Shown: positions 7,975 to 15,785, counted from the first letter of the stretch. The stretch is 24,999 bases of DNA from an uncultured Christensenellaceae bacterium (GCA_910587445.1 CAJULE010000002.1:8262-33260), one strand, 5' to 3'. Notes: a model not told the origin generated them from the letters alone. Translations and numbers: made by a program.

Positions 7975-8039
7975 GAAACAACCTGTTTTGTCGGAGCAAA
8001 TGCACCAAACCACATAATAATCCAGGAGGTAAAATTGCA

Positions 8040-8330
8040 ATGTTTATCAATATACAATTATTCGCTCATAAAAAAGGTATGGGCTCGTCGAAGAACGGCA
8101 GAGATTCGGCGGCACAGCGCCTCGGTGTAAAGCGTTATGACGGACAGCTTGTGCTTGCAGGCAATATTCTCGTTCGTCAGCGCGGAACGGCTACTCATCC
8201 CGGCGTAAACGTAGGTATCGGAAGCGACGATACTCTCTATGCGCTTGTCGACGGCAGAGTCAAGTTCGAAAAGAAGAATAACAAAAAGCGCGTAAGTGTC
8301 TATCCCGACACCGACGTTAAAGCTCAGTAA
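8040..8330 (+). CDS. rpmA: 50S ribosomal protein L27
   Basis: L27 sits near the peptidyl transferase centre, with its N-terminus reaching the tRNA ends. The 96-residue product has the typical core GSSKNGRDSAAQRLGVKRY and RQRGTATHPG. It begins MFINIQLFAHKKG: the segment up to Phe is the extension cut by Prp, so the mature protein should start AHKKGMGSS. AGGAGG at 8024-8029 precedes ATG 8040. It is the last gene of the operon and a strong terminator follows at 8344. obg, which often follows rpmA, is absent here. Confidence 0.97.
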   Translation: MFINIQLFAHKKGMGSSKNGRDSAAQRLGVKRYDGQLVLAGNILVRQRGTATHPGVNVGIGSDDTLYALVDGRVKFEKKNNKKRVSVYPDTDVKAQ

Positions 8331-8343
8331 CGAAAGGAAGGAG

Positions 8344-8375
8344 CGGGATTGCCGTAGTGCGGTAATCCCGTTTTT
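8344..8375 (+). terminator. Intrinsic terminator after rpmA
   Basis: A 10-bp stem (8344-8353 with 8361-8370, one G-T pair), a 7-base loop and five T residues end the ribosomal operon. Confidence 0.9.
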
Positions 8376-8384
8376 GTATACGTC

Positions 8385-9173
8385 ATGATTACATTCGACA
8401 GTACATATTTCGAGCCCAAAGCGACGCTCGAGTGCGGACAGGTATTTCGATATACAAAGCTCGGCGAACAGGACTATATTATTCTTTCGACGGACAAGCG
8501 TGCGCGTGTCACAATGAAGGGCGACACGACGTATGTCGATACGGACGAGCCCGAATATTTCAACCGCTATTTCGATCTCGATACGGATTACGCCTCTATC
8601 ACAAACCGCCTGTCCGTGTTTCCCGAGCTCGGCGAAAAGGTGTCGGGCGGCAGGGGAATACGTATTCTCAAACAGGAGTTCGACGAGACTGTGCTTTCGT
8701 TCATAATAAGCGCAAACAATAATATACCGCGCATAAAGGGCATAATCGAGCGCCTTTGCGAGCGGTTCGGCAAAAACAAAGGCGAATATTATGCTTTTCC
8801 CACGCTTGAAGAGCTCAAGGACGTAGAGGCGGCGACCTATCGCGCACTCGGCAGCGGCTTTCGCGACAGATATCTTGCGGGAACGGTAAACGCGCTTCGA
8901 ATGAGCGACATATCCGAGCGAATAAAGAGCGCGGGCACGGACGAGGCAAGAAAACTTCTTTGCACGCTTTCCGGCGTCGGAGGAAAGGTCGCGGATTGCA
9001 TACTTCTGTTTTCGCTGTCGCGTACGGACTGCTATCCCGTCGATACTTGGATTTTCAAGTCCAATCGTTCAAACGAGCTCGACACGCCGGAAAAGGTGCG
9101 GAAATACTATTTGAAAAGGTACGGAGCCGACGCCGGCTACGCTCAGCAATATCTGTTCTATAATGCGAGATAG
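8385..9173 (+). CDS. ogg: 8-oxoguanine DNA glycosylase, OGG1 type
   Basis: Bifunctional glycosylase/AP-lyase that excises 8-oxoguanine opposite C in base-excision repair. The 262 residues hold the OGG N-terminal domain (LECGQVFRY) and a helix-hairpin-helix-GPD domain, LSGVGGKVADCILLFS, with catalytic Lys201 and, in YPVDTWI, Asp220. It resembles the OGG1 family found in many Clostridia rather than MutM. ATG 8385 lies only 9 bases after the terminator T-run and has no visible ribosome binding site, which is odd. No better downstream start exists because the N-terminal motif begins at once. The transcript may come from read-through. The ferredoxin gene follows after 33 bases. Confidence 0.9.
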   Translation: MITFDSTYFEPKATLECGQVFRYTKLGEQDYIILSTDKRARVTMKGDTTYVDTDEPEYFNRYFDLDTDYASITNRLSVFPELGEKVSGGRGIRILKQEFDETVLSFIISANNNIPRIKGIIERLCERFGKNKGEYYAFPTLEELKDVEAATYRALGSGFRDRYLAGTVNALRMSDISERIKSAGTDEARKLLCTLSGVGGKVADCILLFSLSRTDCYPVDTWIFKSNRSNELDTPEKVRKYYLKRYGADAGYAQQYLFYNAR

Positions 9174-9206
9174 AAAAATGGCTTTGAAAAACGGGAGGTC
9201 GATAGT

Positions 9207-9413
9207 ATGGCAAAAGTCGCGATAAACAAAGATGTATGCAAGGGCTGCGGACTTTGCGTGGGCGCGTGCCCGAAAAAGATATTGAAGCTCGGTGAAGCGC
9301 CGAACGCGAGCGGTTACAATTTTGCCGGTTGCGTCGACGAAAGCAAGTGCATCGGTTGCGGATTTTGTTTTACGATTTGCCCCGACGTTGCCATCACTGT
9401 TACGGGAGACTGA
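9207..9413 (+). CDS. Ferredoxin-like subunit (2x[4Fe-4S]) of 2-oxoacid:ferredoxin oxidoreductase
   Basis: A 68-residue protein with two CxxCxxCxxxCP clusters (CKGCGLCVGACP and CIGCGFCFTICP), each binding a [4Fe-4S] centre. In the delta subunit of VOR/KOR/POR enzymes these carry electrons from the TPP site to free ferredoxin. The position directly before the alpha, TPP and gamma genes supports that role. GGGAGG just upstream sets ATG 9207. A palindromic intergenic element separates it from the alpha subunit gene. Confidence 0.9.
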   Translation: MAKVAINKDVCKGCGLCVGACPKKILKLGEAPNASGYNFAGCVDESKCIGCGFCFTICPDVAITVTGD

Positions 9414-9417
9414 ATCA

Positions 9418-9597
9418 TGAAAGCACATTCATTACGCCACACAGGCTACGTGCGTCAAGTCGCATACTCGCCTAACGGCTCGTGGCGTTCGCTTCGCCGT
9501 ATAGACGGTTTGCTCGGCTGAGCGGTCGAGTACGAAAAAGTACACTCCCTCGCCGACTTGCCACCTGTTGCCCGTCTACCGCGCGACTGTGCTTTCA
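9418..9597. repeat. Palindrome-ended intergenic element 1 (MITE-like)
   Basis: A 180-bp noncoding segment between the ferredoxin and alpha subunit genes, bounded by perfect 10-bp inverted repeats TGAAAGCACA (9418-9427) and TGTGCTTTCA (9588-9597). Its core, GGTCGAGTACG ... GTACACTCCCTCG (9524-9552), is shared with the element at 14182-14434. Nearly identical 20-21 bp sequences flank it on both sides (9403-9422 and 9611-9631; CGGGAGAC then AATCATGAAA), so it may have inserted at the start of vorB and duplicated the site. A 34-codon open frame from 9417 is probably the stranded old vorB start. Confidence 0.6.
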
Positions 9598-9625
9598 AAT
9601 GAATTATGTTCGGGAGACAATAATC

Positions 9626-10684
9626 ATGAAAAAACTTTGGAAAGGAAACGAAGCCGTGGCGGAAGCCGCGATTGCAAGCGGTTGCCGTTGCTTTTTCGGC
9701 TATCCCATAACGCCGCAGAACGAGATACCCGAATATATGAGTCGGCGTATGCCCGAAGTGGGCGGCGCGTTTGTTCAGGCCGAAAGCGAGGTCGCGGCGA
9801 TAAATATGGTTTACGGCGCAGGCGGTGCGGGCGCGCGTGCCATGACTAGCTCCTCGAGCCCCGGTATAAGCTTAAAGCAAGAGGGGATAAGCTATATAGC
9901 AGGCGCAATGGTTCCCTGCGTGATTGTCAATATGATGCGTGCCGGTCCGGGACTCGGCGGGATACAGCCGAGTCAGTCCGACTATTTCCAGGCGACAAAG
10001 GGCGGTGGGCACGGAGACTACCATATGCTCGTGTACGCGCCGAGCGGCGTTCAGGAAGCGGCGGATTTGACCTATAAGGCGTTCGATAAAGCCGACGAAT
10101 ACCGTTGTCCCGTCATGATCCTCGGCGACGGAATGCTCGGTCAGATGTGCGAGGCGGCCGAAATTCCTCCCATGCGCAATCTCGAAGATCTGCCCGAAAA
10201 GCCTTGGGCGGCAAGCGGAAACAGTCACGGCAAGCAGAGACTAATAAATTCCATATACATGACGCCCGACACGCTCGAGAAGCATAATCACGAGCTGTTC
10301 GAAATGTATGCGAGAATGGCGGAAAAGGAAACCGCTTGCGAAAGCTATAGGACGGAGGACGCCGAAGTCGTGCTTACCGCATACGGAATGGTTGCGCGTA
10401 TCTGTAAGGCGGCCGTCGACATATTGCGCGCTCGCGGAATAAAGGCGGGACTCATAAGACCTGTTACGCTCTATCCGTTCCCGTCGGCGGCAATTCGTGC
10501 GGCGGCGGAAAGGAAAAGCGTCAAACGCTTCGTGTCCGTAGAACTTTCCATGGGGCAGATGATAGAGGACGTTCGCCTTGCCGTGAACGGTCTCAAACCC
10601 GTCGAGTTTTACGGCCGTGTCGGCGGAAACGTCATGCTTCCCGAAGAAGTAGCCGACTATGTGTCGGACGGTAAGAAGTCTTAA
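9626..10684 (+). CDS. vorB: 2-oxoacid:ferredoxin oxidoreductase alpha subunit (VorB/KorA type)
   Basis: Part of the enzyme that oxidatively decarboxylates 2-oxoacids (branched-chain or 2-oxoglutarate) to acyl-CoA, reducing ferredoxin; the reverse reaction is possible in anaerobes. The 352 residues begin with the pyrimidine-binding domain (CFFGYPITPQNEIPEY, then AESEVAAINMVYGAGGAGARAMTSSSSPG) and end with the transketolase C-terminal-like domain (DAEVVLTAYGMVARI ... GLIRPVTLYPFP). GGGAG at 9612-9616 supports ATG 9626. An in-frame extension upstream lies inside the repeat element and is not coding. Substrate choice cannot be decided from sequence; size and subunit order fit VOR/KOR. Confidence 0.92.
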   Translation: MKKLWKGNEAVAEAAIASGCRCFFGYPITPQNEIPEYMSRRMPEVGGAFVQAESEVAAINMVYGAGGAGARAMTSSSSPGISLKQEGISYIAGAMVPCVIVNMMRAGPGLGGIQPSQSDYFQATKGGGHGDYHMLVYAPSGVQEAADLTYKAFDKADEYRCPVMILGDGMLGQMCEAAEIPPMRNLEDLPEKPWAASGNSHGKQRLINSIYMTPDTLEKHNHELFEMYARMAEKETACESYRTEDAEVVLTAYGMVARICKAAVDILRARGIKAGLIRPVTLYPFPSAAIRAAAERKSVKRFVSVELSMGQMIEDVRLAVNGLKPVEFYGRVGGNVMLPEEVADYVSDGKKS

Positions 10685-10810
10685 GGAGCTTTCATCGAAC
10701 GATGATGGCTGTGCGTGGCTGCGCGAGTCGGTCATGAGCGACTGAGTATAAACCTACAGGCTCTCGCTTGCCCGACGCGCTACTGCACTTTCGGTAAATT
10801 TGCGACAAGG
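10685..10810. repeat. Intergenic element 2, related to element 1
   Basis: The gap between the alpha and TPP-subunit genes has no coding sequence. It shares short blocks with element 1: GGCTGCGCGAGTCG against GGCTGAGCGGTCG, a GAGTA ... CTCTCGC region against the GTAC core, and an end block with CGCG, ACTGCACTTTC. It appears to be a diverged copy with less clear terminal repeats. The limits are approximate. Confidence 0.4.
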
Positions 10811-10823
10811 AAATGTTATAAAG

Positions 10824-11552
10824 ATGAATTACATAAAGCCAAAACTTTTGACCGATACGCCGTTACACTATTGCCCGGGCTGTACTCACGGCATAATACA
10901 TCGCCTGATTGCCGAGGCGGTCGAAGAGGTCGGACATCTCGACGACTGTATAGGCATTGCGCCCGTAGGGTGTGCAGTGTTCGCATACAACTACTTTAAA
11001 TGCGACTTTTTGCAGGCGGCTCACGGCAGAGCTCCCGCTGTCGCAACGGGCGTAAAGCGCGCTTCTCCGAACAGCCTCGTATTCGTCTACCAGGGAGACG
11101 GCGATCTCGCGTCCATAGGCATGGCGGAAACCGTGCACGCGGCTACCCGCGGCGAGAACATGACCGTTATTTTCATAAACAACGGTATTTACGGTATGAC
11201 GGGCGGACAGATGGCGCCCACCACATTGGCGGGGCAGAAGACGACAACTTGCGTAAACGGCAGAGATTACAAGACGCACGGAAACCCGATAAAGATCTGC
11301 GAGCTTCTCTCTACGCTCGACGGACCCACTTATATCGCGCGCACGAGCGTGCATGACGTGAAGAATATAAAAAAGACGAAAGAGGCGATCTTGACGGGGT
11401 TTAAAAGACAGAAAGAAAAGCGTGGGTTTTCGCTGATCGAAATTCTGTCCACCTGTCCCACGAACGCGCATCTTTCGCCGCAAGCCGCACTCGACTATAT
11501 CGGTAGTGTCGCTACGGAGCACTATCCGCTCGGCGTGTTTAAGGATGTGTAG
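10824..11552 (+). CDS. 2-oxoacid:ferredoxin oxidoreductase, TPP-binding subunit
   Basis: Carries the thiamine diphosphate site at which the 2-oxoacid is decarboxylated. In the 242-residue product the diphosphate-Mg motif is QGDGDLASIG (GDGD at 91-94) with NN at 119-120, and the N-terminal HYCPGCTHGI segment (Cys17, Cys20) is usual for KorB/VorA-type subunits. ATG 10824 was chosen because the protein then starts MNYIKPKLLT; AGGA about 12 bases upstream is a weak ribosome binding site. The in-frame start at 10800 lies in the repeat. It is followed by the gamma subunit gene after 33 bases. Confidence 0.92.
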   Translation: MNYIKPKLLTDTPLHYCPGCTHGIIHRLIAEAVEEVGHLDDCIGIAPVGCAVFAYNYFKCDFLQAAHGRAPAVATGVKRASPNSLVFVYQGDGDLASIGMAETVHAATRGENMTVIFINNGIYGMTGGQMAPTTLAGQKTTTCVNGRDYKTHGNPIKICELLSTLDGPTYIARTSVHDVKNIKKTKEAILTGFKRQKEKRGFSLIEILSTCPTNAHLSPQAALDYIGSVATEHYPLGVFKDV

Positions 11553-11585
11553 CATGATACGTTATACCGAGAAGAGGAGACAATC

Positions 11586-12131
11586 ATGAAAAAGATAATC
11601 ATAGCAGGTTTCGGCGGACAGGGCGTGCTGTCGCTCGGACTTATGCTGTCTTACAGTGCGATGAATATGGACTACAATACGTCGTGGCTTCCCTCGTACG
11701 GTCCGGAAATGCGCGGCGGTACGGCGAACGTCGGCGTGACCTATTCGCGCGGAGAAATCGCTTGCCCCATTGTTTCGAAGCCCGACGTGCTTGTCGCGTT
11801 CAACAAGCCGTCGCTCGACAAGTTCATAGATTCGCTTGCAAGCGGCGGAACGGCGGTCGTGAACTCTTCGACCGTCAAAGACGACATAAAGCGTAATGAC
11901 GTAAAAGTCGTTCGCGTGCCGGTAAACGAGCTCGCAGGTCCGATAAATCCGCGCGGAGGCAATATAATAATGCTCGGCGTGCTGTTGCCGATTTTGAAGT
12001 CTCTCGATCGCGTCGCTGTCGAAAATGCGGTAAGAAGCGTGTTTAAGGCGAAGCCGAATCTCATAGAACCCAATCTTGCCTGTCTTAAGGCGGGAATCGA
12101 ATTTGCCGAAGGTGAAACGTCATGCTTATAA
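11586..12131 (+). CDS. 2-oxoacid:ferredoxin oxidoreductase gamma subunit
   Basis: The 181-residue gamma domain of the oxidoreductase family, starting KKIIIAGFGGQGVLSLG, a glycine-rich strand-loop typical of these subunits, followed by SWLPSYGPEMRGGTANVGV. It completes a delta-alpha-TPP-gamma set. A GAGGAGA ribosome binding site is about 6 bases before ATG 11586. Its end overlaps the next start by 10 bases, tying the NfeD-like gene into the same operon. Confidence 0.92.
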   Translation: MKKIIIAGFGGQGVLSLGLMLSYSAMNMDYNTSWLPSYGPEMRGGTANVGVTYSRGEIACPIVSKPDVLVAFNKPSLDKFIDSLASGGTAVVNSSTVKDDIKRNDVKVVRVPVNELAGPINPRGGNIIMLGVLLPILKSLDRVAVENAVRSVFKAKPNLIEPNLACLKAGIEFAEGETSCL

Positions 12132-12646
12132 GCTCTTTCGGGAAAGAAATAGTCACGCTTTTCGAGGACATGACGGCGTCGGTCGTAGTGTTGTTTGCCT
12201 TGGGACTCATTCTCGTGATAGCGGAGTTTTTCCGTCCCATGCGAGGACTCGGCTACGGCTGCGGAGCGGCTGTGCTCGTGTGCGCGATAGTCCTCAGAAT
12301 GTTGTCCGGCGGTACGGTCGGTACGCTCTTTCTCATGCTGTTTTTGACGGCTTTCATACTCTTCGGCGCACACCTTTTAATGATTGCGCTTCACAAACGC
12401 GAGTGGCTGCTTGTGTCATCGGGCATAACGGACGAAGAGGGCGCGGACAAGTATTCCTATCTCATAGGACTTCGCGGAGTCACCACTACTTCGGTCGCTC
12501 CCAGCGGTCATATGTCCATAAACGATATAAATTTTTATGTGACCGGCGAGGTCGCGATCGACGTCGGCGTCGAGGTCGTTGTCAAAAACGTGAGCGGCGA
12601 CAGGATAATAGTCGAACCCGTGTCTATGGATGAAACGGCGGAATGA
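12122..12646 (+). CDS. NfeD-like membrane protein
   Basis: A 174-residue protein with three membrane segments (about 19-36, 43-59 and 65-90) and a C-terminal beta-rich OB-fold like that of the NfeD family: LIGLRGVTTTSVAPSGHMSI, then a VGVEVVVKNVSGDRIIVEP ending. NfeD proteins partner with SPFH/flotillin-type membrane proteins or a serine protease and are linked to membrane organisation. No such partner is visible in this window. The overlap with the gamma subunit gene is probably an operon accident rather than a functional link. Confidence 0.75.
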   Translation: MLISSFGKEIVTLFEDMTASVVVLFALGLILVIAEFFRPMRGLGYGCGAAVLVCAIVLRMLSGGTVGTLFLMLFLTAFILFGAHLLMIALHKREWLLVSSGITDEEGADKYSYLIGLRGVTTTSVAPSGHMSINDINFYVTGEVAIDVGVEVVVKNVSGDRIIVEPVSMDETAE

Positions 12647-12681
12647 TCTCTCGCCACCGTAAATAAAGAGAATACTCCTCG

Positions 12682-12710
12682 AATAAACAAAGTACGGTCG
12701 CTCATAAAAT
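12682..12710 (+). promoter_or_regulatory. Possible sporulation (sigma-E-like) promoter of yqfCD
   Basis: CATAAAAT (12703-12710) resembles the sigma-E -10 CATACAAT, and AATAAAC (12682-12688) lies 14 bases upstream. The match is partial. It is suggested mainly because yqfC/yqfD are mother-cell genes in Bacillus. Confidence 0.25.
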
Positions 12711-12795
12711 ATTACGAGGCTGCGGACGTTAGGTGCGAAACGTCGTTCGGATCTTGTTGCACGCAGCTGTCTCGATAATATTTTTCGGAGTGTAT

Positions 12796-13050
12796 ATGAG
12801 CTTTTTCAAAGAGGTGGCAGACAGGCTCGGCGGCGAATCGGTCGGTAGCTACACCGTCATAAATTACGGCGGAGAAGCGGTCTATATGGAGGGAGTAAAG
12901 CGCATAATTTCTATCGCCCCCGAGAATATGCGTTTTGCCTGCGGAAGCATAAAGCTCACGCTTTCGGGAGAAGATCTCAAGGTGAGCGAACTCGGCGGCG
13001 GTTGCGTGACCGTGACGGGCAGAGTGCGTTCTGTTTCCGAGGAGGAATAG
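12796..13050 (+). CDS. yqfC: Sporulation protein YqfC (YabP/YqfC family)
   Basis: An 84-residue beta-rich protein of the YabP/YqfC family, expressed in the mother cell during sporulation; its biochemical role is not established. The pattern YTVINYGGEAVYMEG ... IKLTLSGEDLKVSELGGG ... VTVTGRVRSV matches the family. ATG 12796 is preceded by GGAG (12787-12790) at 5 bases. An in-frame GTG at 12733 would add 21 hydrophobic residues and has no ribosome binding site, so I prefer the shorter form. yqfD follows at once. Confidence 0.75.
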   Translation: MSFFKEVADRLGGESVGSYTVINYGGEAVYMEGVKRIISIAPENMRFACGSIKLTLSGEDLKVSELGGGCVTVTGRVRSVSEEE

Positions 13051-13052
13051 CG

Positions 13053-14186
13053 GTGAGGAAGGAGTACTATCCCAAAGCCGTTCGCGGCTCGGAAGTGAAA
13101 GTGGAGGGGCTGAACCAAAATCGATTGCTCGGCGAGCTTCTCAAGCGCGGCATTACGGTCTACAACTTAAGGCGCAAAAGTCGCGGAGAGCTTTGTCTCA
13201 AGGTGAAAAATGCCGACTTTACGGAGTTTGTCGCTTTGGCGGAAAAACTCGGCTTTAAGGTGACGGTCGAGAAAAAATTGGGTGCGGTTTCCGCCGCTTT
13301 CCGAATGTTGCCCCGCCTCGGTCTTGTCGTTGCGCTTGCGCTTTTGACGGCTTGCTATTTTATCGCGAGCAGCTTCGTATGGCGCGTGGAAATCGTCGGG
13401 AACGAGCGCGTCGACTATTACGCCATATCCGATGTTTTGGCGGCTGCGGGGGCAAAGACGGGCGCAAATAAGAAGGGACTCGATTTCGGCGCTCTCGAAC
13501 GCGACATAAGGGGTATCGAAGGCATAGCCGAAGCAACCGTCACGGTGAGCGGAACTACGCTCAAAGTTTCCGTCGTGGAAAGTCTCGAATTCGTGCCGCG
13601 GCCGAACGGCGGCAAGGAAATGCTCGTTTCGCTTTACGATGCCGAGATCACGCGTATAGTGCTTCGAAAGGGGAGCGCTCTCGTAAAGACGGGACAACGC
13701 GTATTTGCGGGTACGCCCCTTCTTTCGGGCAATCTTATAGGGACCGACGGCGAGATAATAACGGGCGGCGTCGTCGACGGCGAAGTCTACGGCAAAGTCG
13801 TGTTTCGCGAAAGCGTGACGGTTGCTCTTCGCGGAGTGCGCACTGTCGCTACCGGAAACGAAAAGAAAAGTACGATTCTCGGTATCTTCGGTCTTAGCAT
13901 CGGTAAGCGCCGTGACGGCTTCGAGCTTGCCGACGTGAGAGAGGAGACGAGGACGCTTGCGCCCATTCCCTTTAAAGTGACTACGCTGTATGCAAAGGAG
14001 CTTACACGGGAAGAATATTCTTTGGACAGAGACGAAGCCGTAGAAGAGGCAAAAAGCGTTGCGCGCAGCCGCCTTGCCGAGCGTCTTGTCGGTCCCGGCG
14101 GCGAAGAGACCGTGATCGTTCGCGACGTTTCGGACGGAGTGATTTGTGTGGATGTGTACATCACTTCCGAAATCCTCATCACCTGA
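13053..14186 (+). CDS. yqfD: Sporulation protein YqfD
   Basis: A 377-residue membrane protein needed for efficient sporulation in Bacillus. The N-terminal soluble part (EGLNQNRLLGELLKRGITVY) is followed by one membrane span (about 88-108) and a large extracytoplasmic part beginning WRVEIVGNERVDYYAISDVL, which looks like a POTRA-type module. AGGAGG at 13040-13045 sets GTG 13053, 7 bases on. The TGA stop lies inside the terminal repeat of the intergenic element that follows. Confidence 0.9.
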   Translation: MRKEYYPKAVRGSEVKVEGLNQNRLLGELLKRGITVYNLRRKSRGELCLKVKNADFTEFVALAEKLGFKVTVEKKLGAVSAAFRMLPRLGLVVALALLTACYFIASSFVWRVEIVGNERVDYYAISDVLAAAGAKTGANKKGLDFGALERDIRGIEGIAEATVTVSGTTLKVSVVESLEFVPRPNGGKEMLVSLYDAEITRIVLRKGSALVKTGQRVFAGTPLLSGNLIGTDGEIITGGVVDGEVYGKVVFRESVTVALRGVRTVATGNEKKSTILGIFGLSIGKRRDGFELADVREETRTLAPIPFKVTTLYAKELTREEYSLDRDEAVEEAKSVARSRLAERLVGPGGEETVIVRDVSDGVICVDVYITSEILIT

Positions 14187-14434
14187 CGGCTTATATGCTT
14201 CGTAATACGGGCTGCGTTCGACGTTTGCCTCGGTCGTGTACGGTTTGGTACACTCCCTTCGGACGCACGCCGACAGCTGTCCGTCTTACTCGCATCTAAG
14301 CCGCCGCCTGACGTCTTATATGCGTCACGAATACGGACTGCGTTCGGCGTTTGCCTCGGTCGTGTACGGTTTAGTACACTCCCTTCGGACACACGCCGAC
14401 AGCTGTCCGTCTCGCTCGCATCTAAGCCGTCAGG
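14182..14434. repeat. Palindrome-ended intergenic element 3, tandem double copy
   Basis: Two head-to-tail units of about 125 bp (14182-14306 and 14307-14434), highly similar to each other. The whole is bounded by perfect 12-bp inverted repeats, CCTGACGGCTTA (14182-14193) and TAAGCCGTCAGG (14423-14434). Each unit contains the core GGTCGTGTACGG ... GTACACTCCCTTCGG (14232-14261, 14358-14387), related to element 1. The TGA of yqfD is part of the left terminal repeat. Open frames across it are repeat artefacts. Confidence 0.75.
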
Positions 14435-14452
14435 TATTAAACATAGTCATAT

Positions 14453-14720
14453 GTCGTTTCGCTTAGCCGAGCGCGAAGCGCGAACGCCCCAAAGCGAAGT
14501 GCCGAAGCTTCTCTTCCTCTGTCATTTCGACCGAAGCTCGAAGAGCGAAGCGGAGAAATCTATTCCTATAAAAAGCCTTCCCTTGAGAGGGAAGGTGGCG
14601 CGGCACAGAGCGAAGCGAATGACGCGACGGATGAGTAGATTTACTTCTTGTTCCGCCTAAGCGTCGCTTCCCGTGTCGTTCCGCTTAGCCGAGCGCGCCG
14701 CGTATTCGGCGAAGCGAAGT
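14453..14720. repeat. Cluster of short dispersed repeats upstream of phoH
   Basis: No gene is visible in 14435-14787. The stretch holds two copies of a GCTTAGCCGAGCGCG ... AAAGCGAAG-type unit (14453-14510 and a shorter one at 14674-14720), a GTCATTTCGACCGAAGC ... GAGAAATCT unit (14521-14560) of a kind common in gut Bacillota genomes, and a hairpin CCTTCCC/GGGAAGG (14576-14595) followed by a segment ending GGATGAGTAG. The first, GTCATT and GGATGAGTAG modules recur at 18696-18849. Confidence 0.6.
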
Positions 14721-14787
14721 CAAATCTGTCGCGTCAATCATTTCCAACGAAATTCTTTGTGTACCGAAAGGAGGTCATGAAAGGTTC

Positions 14788-15768
14788 ATGACGAGAACAA
14801 TCGAACTAAAAAACGATCTTTATGCCGAGCTTTTCGGAAGCTATGACGGCAACGCGCGCGAGATCGAACGCGCTTTCGGAGTCCGTCTCTTTACTATAGG
14901 CGGAGGCTTGCAGGTGTCGGGAGAGGAGAGCAAAGTCGATACGGTCGTAAAGCTAATAGAAAACGTAGTCGCCGTGTTGAACGAGGGACTCTCTGTAGAC
15001 AAGGACAAAATGCTCCGCTATATCGAGCTTGCGAGCGAGGGCAGAAGCGAGGAGATCTTGCCCCTTGCAAGCGACGTCAAGGCAGTCACGTCGACGGGGA
15101 AACGCATACGCTGTCTGTCTGCGGGGCAGAAGGATTACGCGGACGCAATCGAAAGACACACGCTCACTTTCGGCATAGGACCTGCGGGAAGCGGCAAGAC
15201 TTTTCTTGCGGTGGCAGCCGCGGTAACGGCGTTCAGAAAGTCCGACGTTTCGCGCATAATTCTCACGCGTCCCGCACTCGAGGCGGGCGAGCGACTCGGC
15301 TTTTTGCCCGGCGATTTAAAGGACAAGGTCGATCCCTATCTCATACCGCTGTACGACGCGCTTAAGGAGCTGTTCGGCGTGGAAGCCACGGCAAGGCTTG
15401 TCGAACGCGGAGCCATAGAGGTTGCGCCGCTTGCCTATATGCGAGGCAGAACGCTCACAAACGCTTTCGTGATTCTCGACGAGGCGCAGAATACCACACG
15501 CGAGCAGATGAAGATGTTCCTGACCCGTCTCGGAAACGGTTGCAAAATGGTCGTTACGGGCGACATAACGCAAATAGATTTGCCGGATAAGTCGAGGAGC
15601 GGTCTCATAGAAGCAGTCAAGGTGCTGGACGGGGTGGAGGATATTGCCGTTTGCCGTCTGAAATCGTCGGATATAGTGCGCCACGGGCTTGTACGTAGAA
15701 TTATCAAAGCCTACGACGAGAAAAGAGAGGGCGAGGCGGACAAGCGGACAACGCCGTCGCGGGAATAA
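14788..15768 (+). CDS. phoH: PhoH family ATPase
   Basis: P-loop ATPase of the PhoH (YbeZ) family, 326 residues, linked with RNA metabolism and often encoded next to the YbeY endoribonuclease, as here. A small KH-like N-terminal region precedes Walker A GPAGSGKT (131-138) and Walker B VILDEAQN (D231, E232), followed by VVTGDITQIDLP, the typical PhoH motif. ATG 14788 lies 13 bases after AGGAGG (14769-14774). A four-codon frame ATG-AAA-GGT-TCA-TGA (14777-14791) sits at the better distance and overlaps the phoH ATG, so translation may be coupled through it. Confidence 0.95.
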   Translation: MTRTIELKNDLYAELFGSYDGNAREIERAFGVRLFTIGGGLQVSGEESKVDTVVKLIENVVAVLNEGLSVDKDKMLRYIELASEGRSEEILPLASDVKAVTSTGKRIRCLSAGQKDYADAIERHTLTFGIGPAGSGKTFLAVAAAVTAFRKSDVSRIILTRPALEAGERLGFLPGDLKDKVDPYLIPLYDALKELFGVEATARLVERGAIEVAPLAYMRGRTLTNAFVILDEAQNTTREQMKMFLTRLGNGCKMVVTGDITQIDLPDKSRSGLIEAVKVLDGVEDIAVCRLKSSDIVRHGLVRRIIKAYDEKREGEADKRTTPSRE

Positions 15769-15785
15769 TATCCGTGTGAAATTGC

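Noticed and set aside
9417..9520. A 34-codon frame with a ribosome binding site after the ferredoxin gene
   Set aside because: It lies within a repeat element and its start copies the vorB start; more likely a stranded relic than a gene.
12733..12795. An N-terminal hydrophobic extension of YqfC from GTG 12733
   Set aside because: No ribosome binding site there, whereas ATG 12796 has one at normal distance and gives the family's usual length.
14236..14660. Open frames between yqfD and phoH
   Set aside because: They run through tandem repeats and dispersed palindromic units and share repeated peptide pieces.
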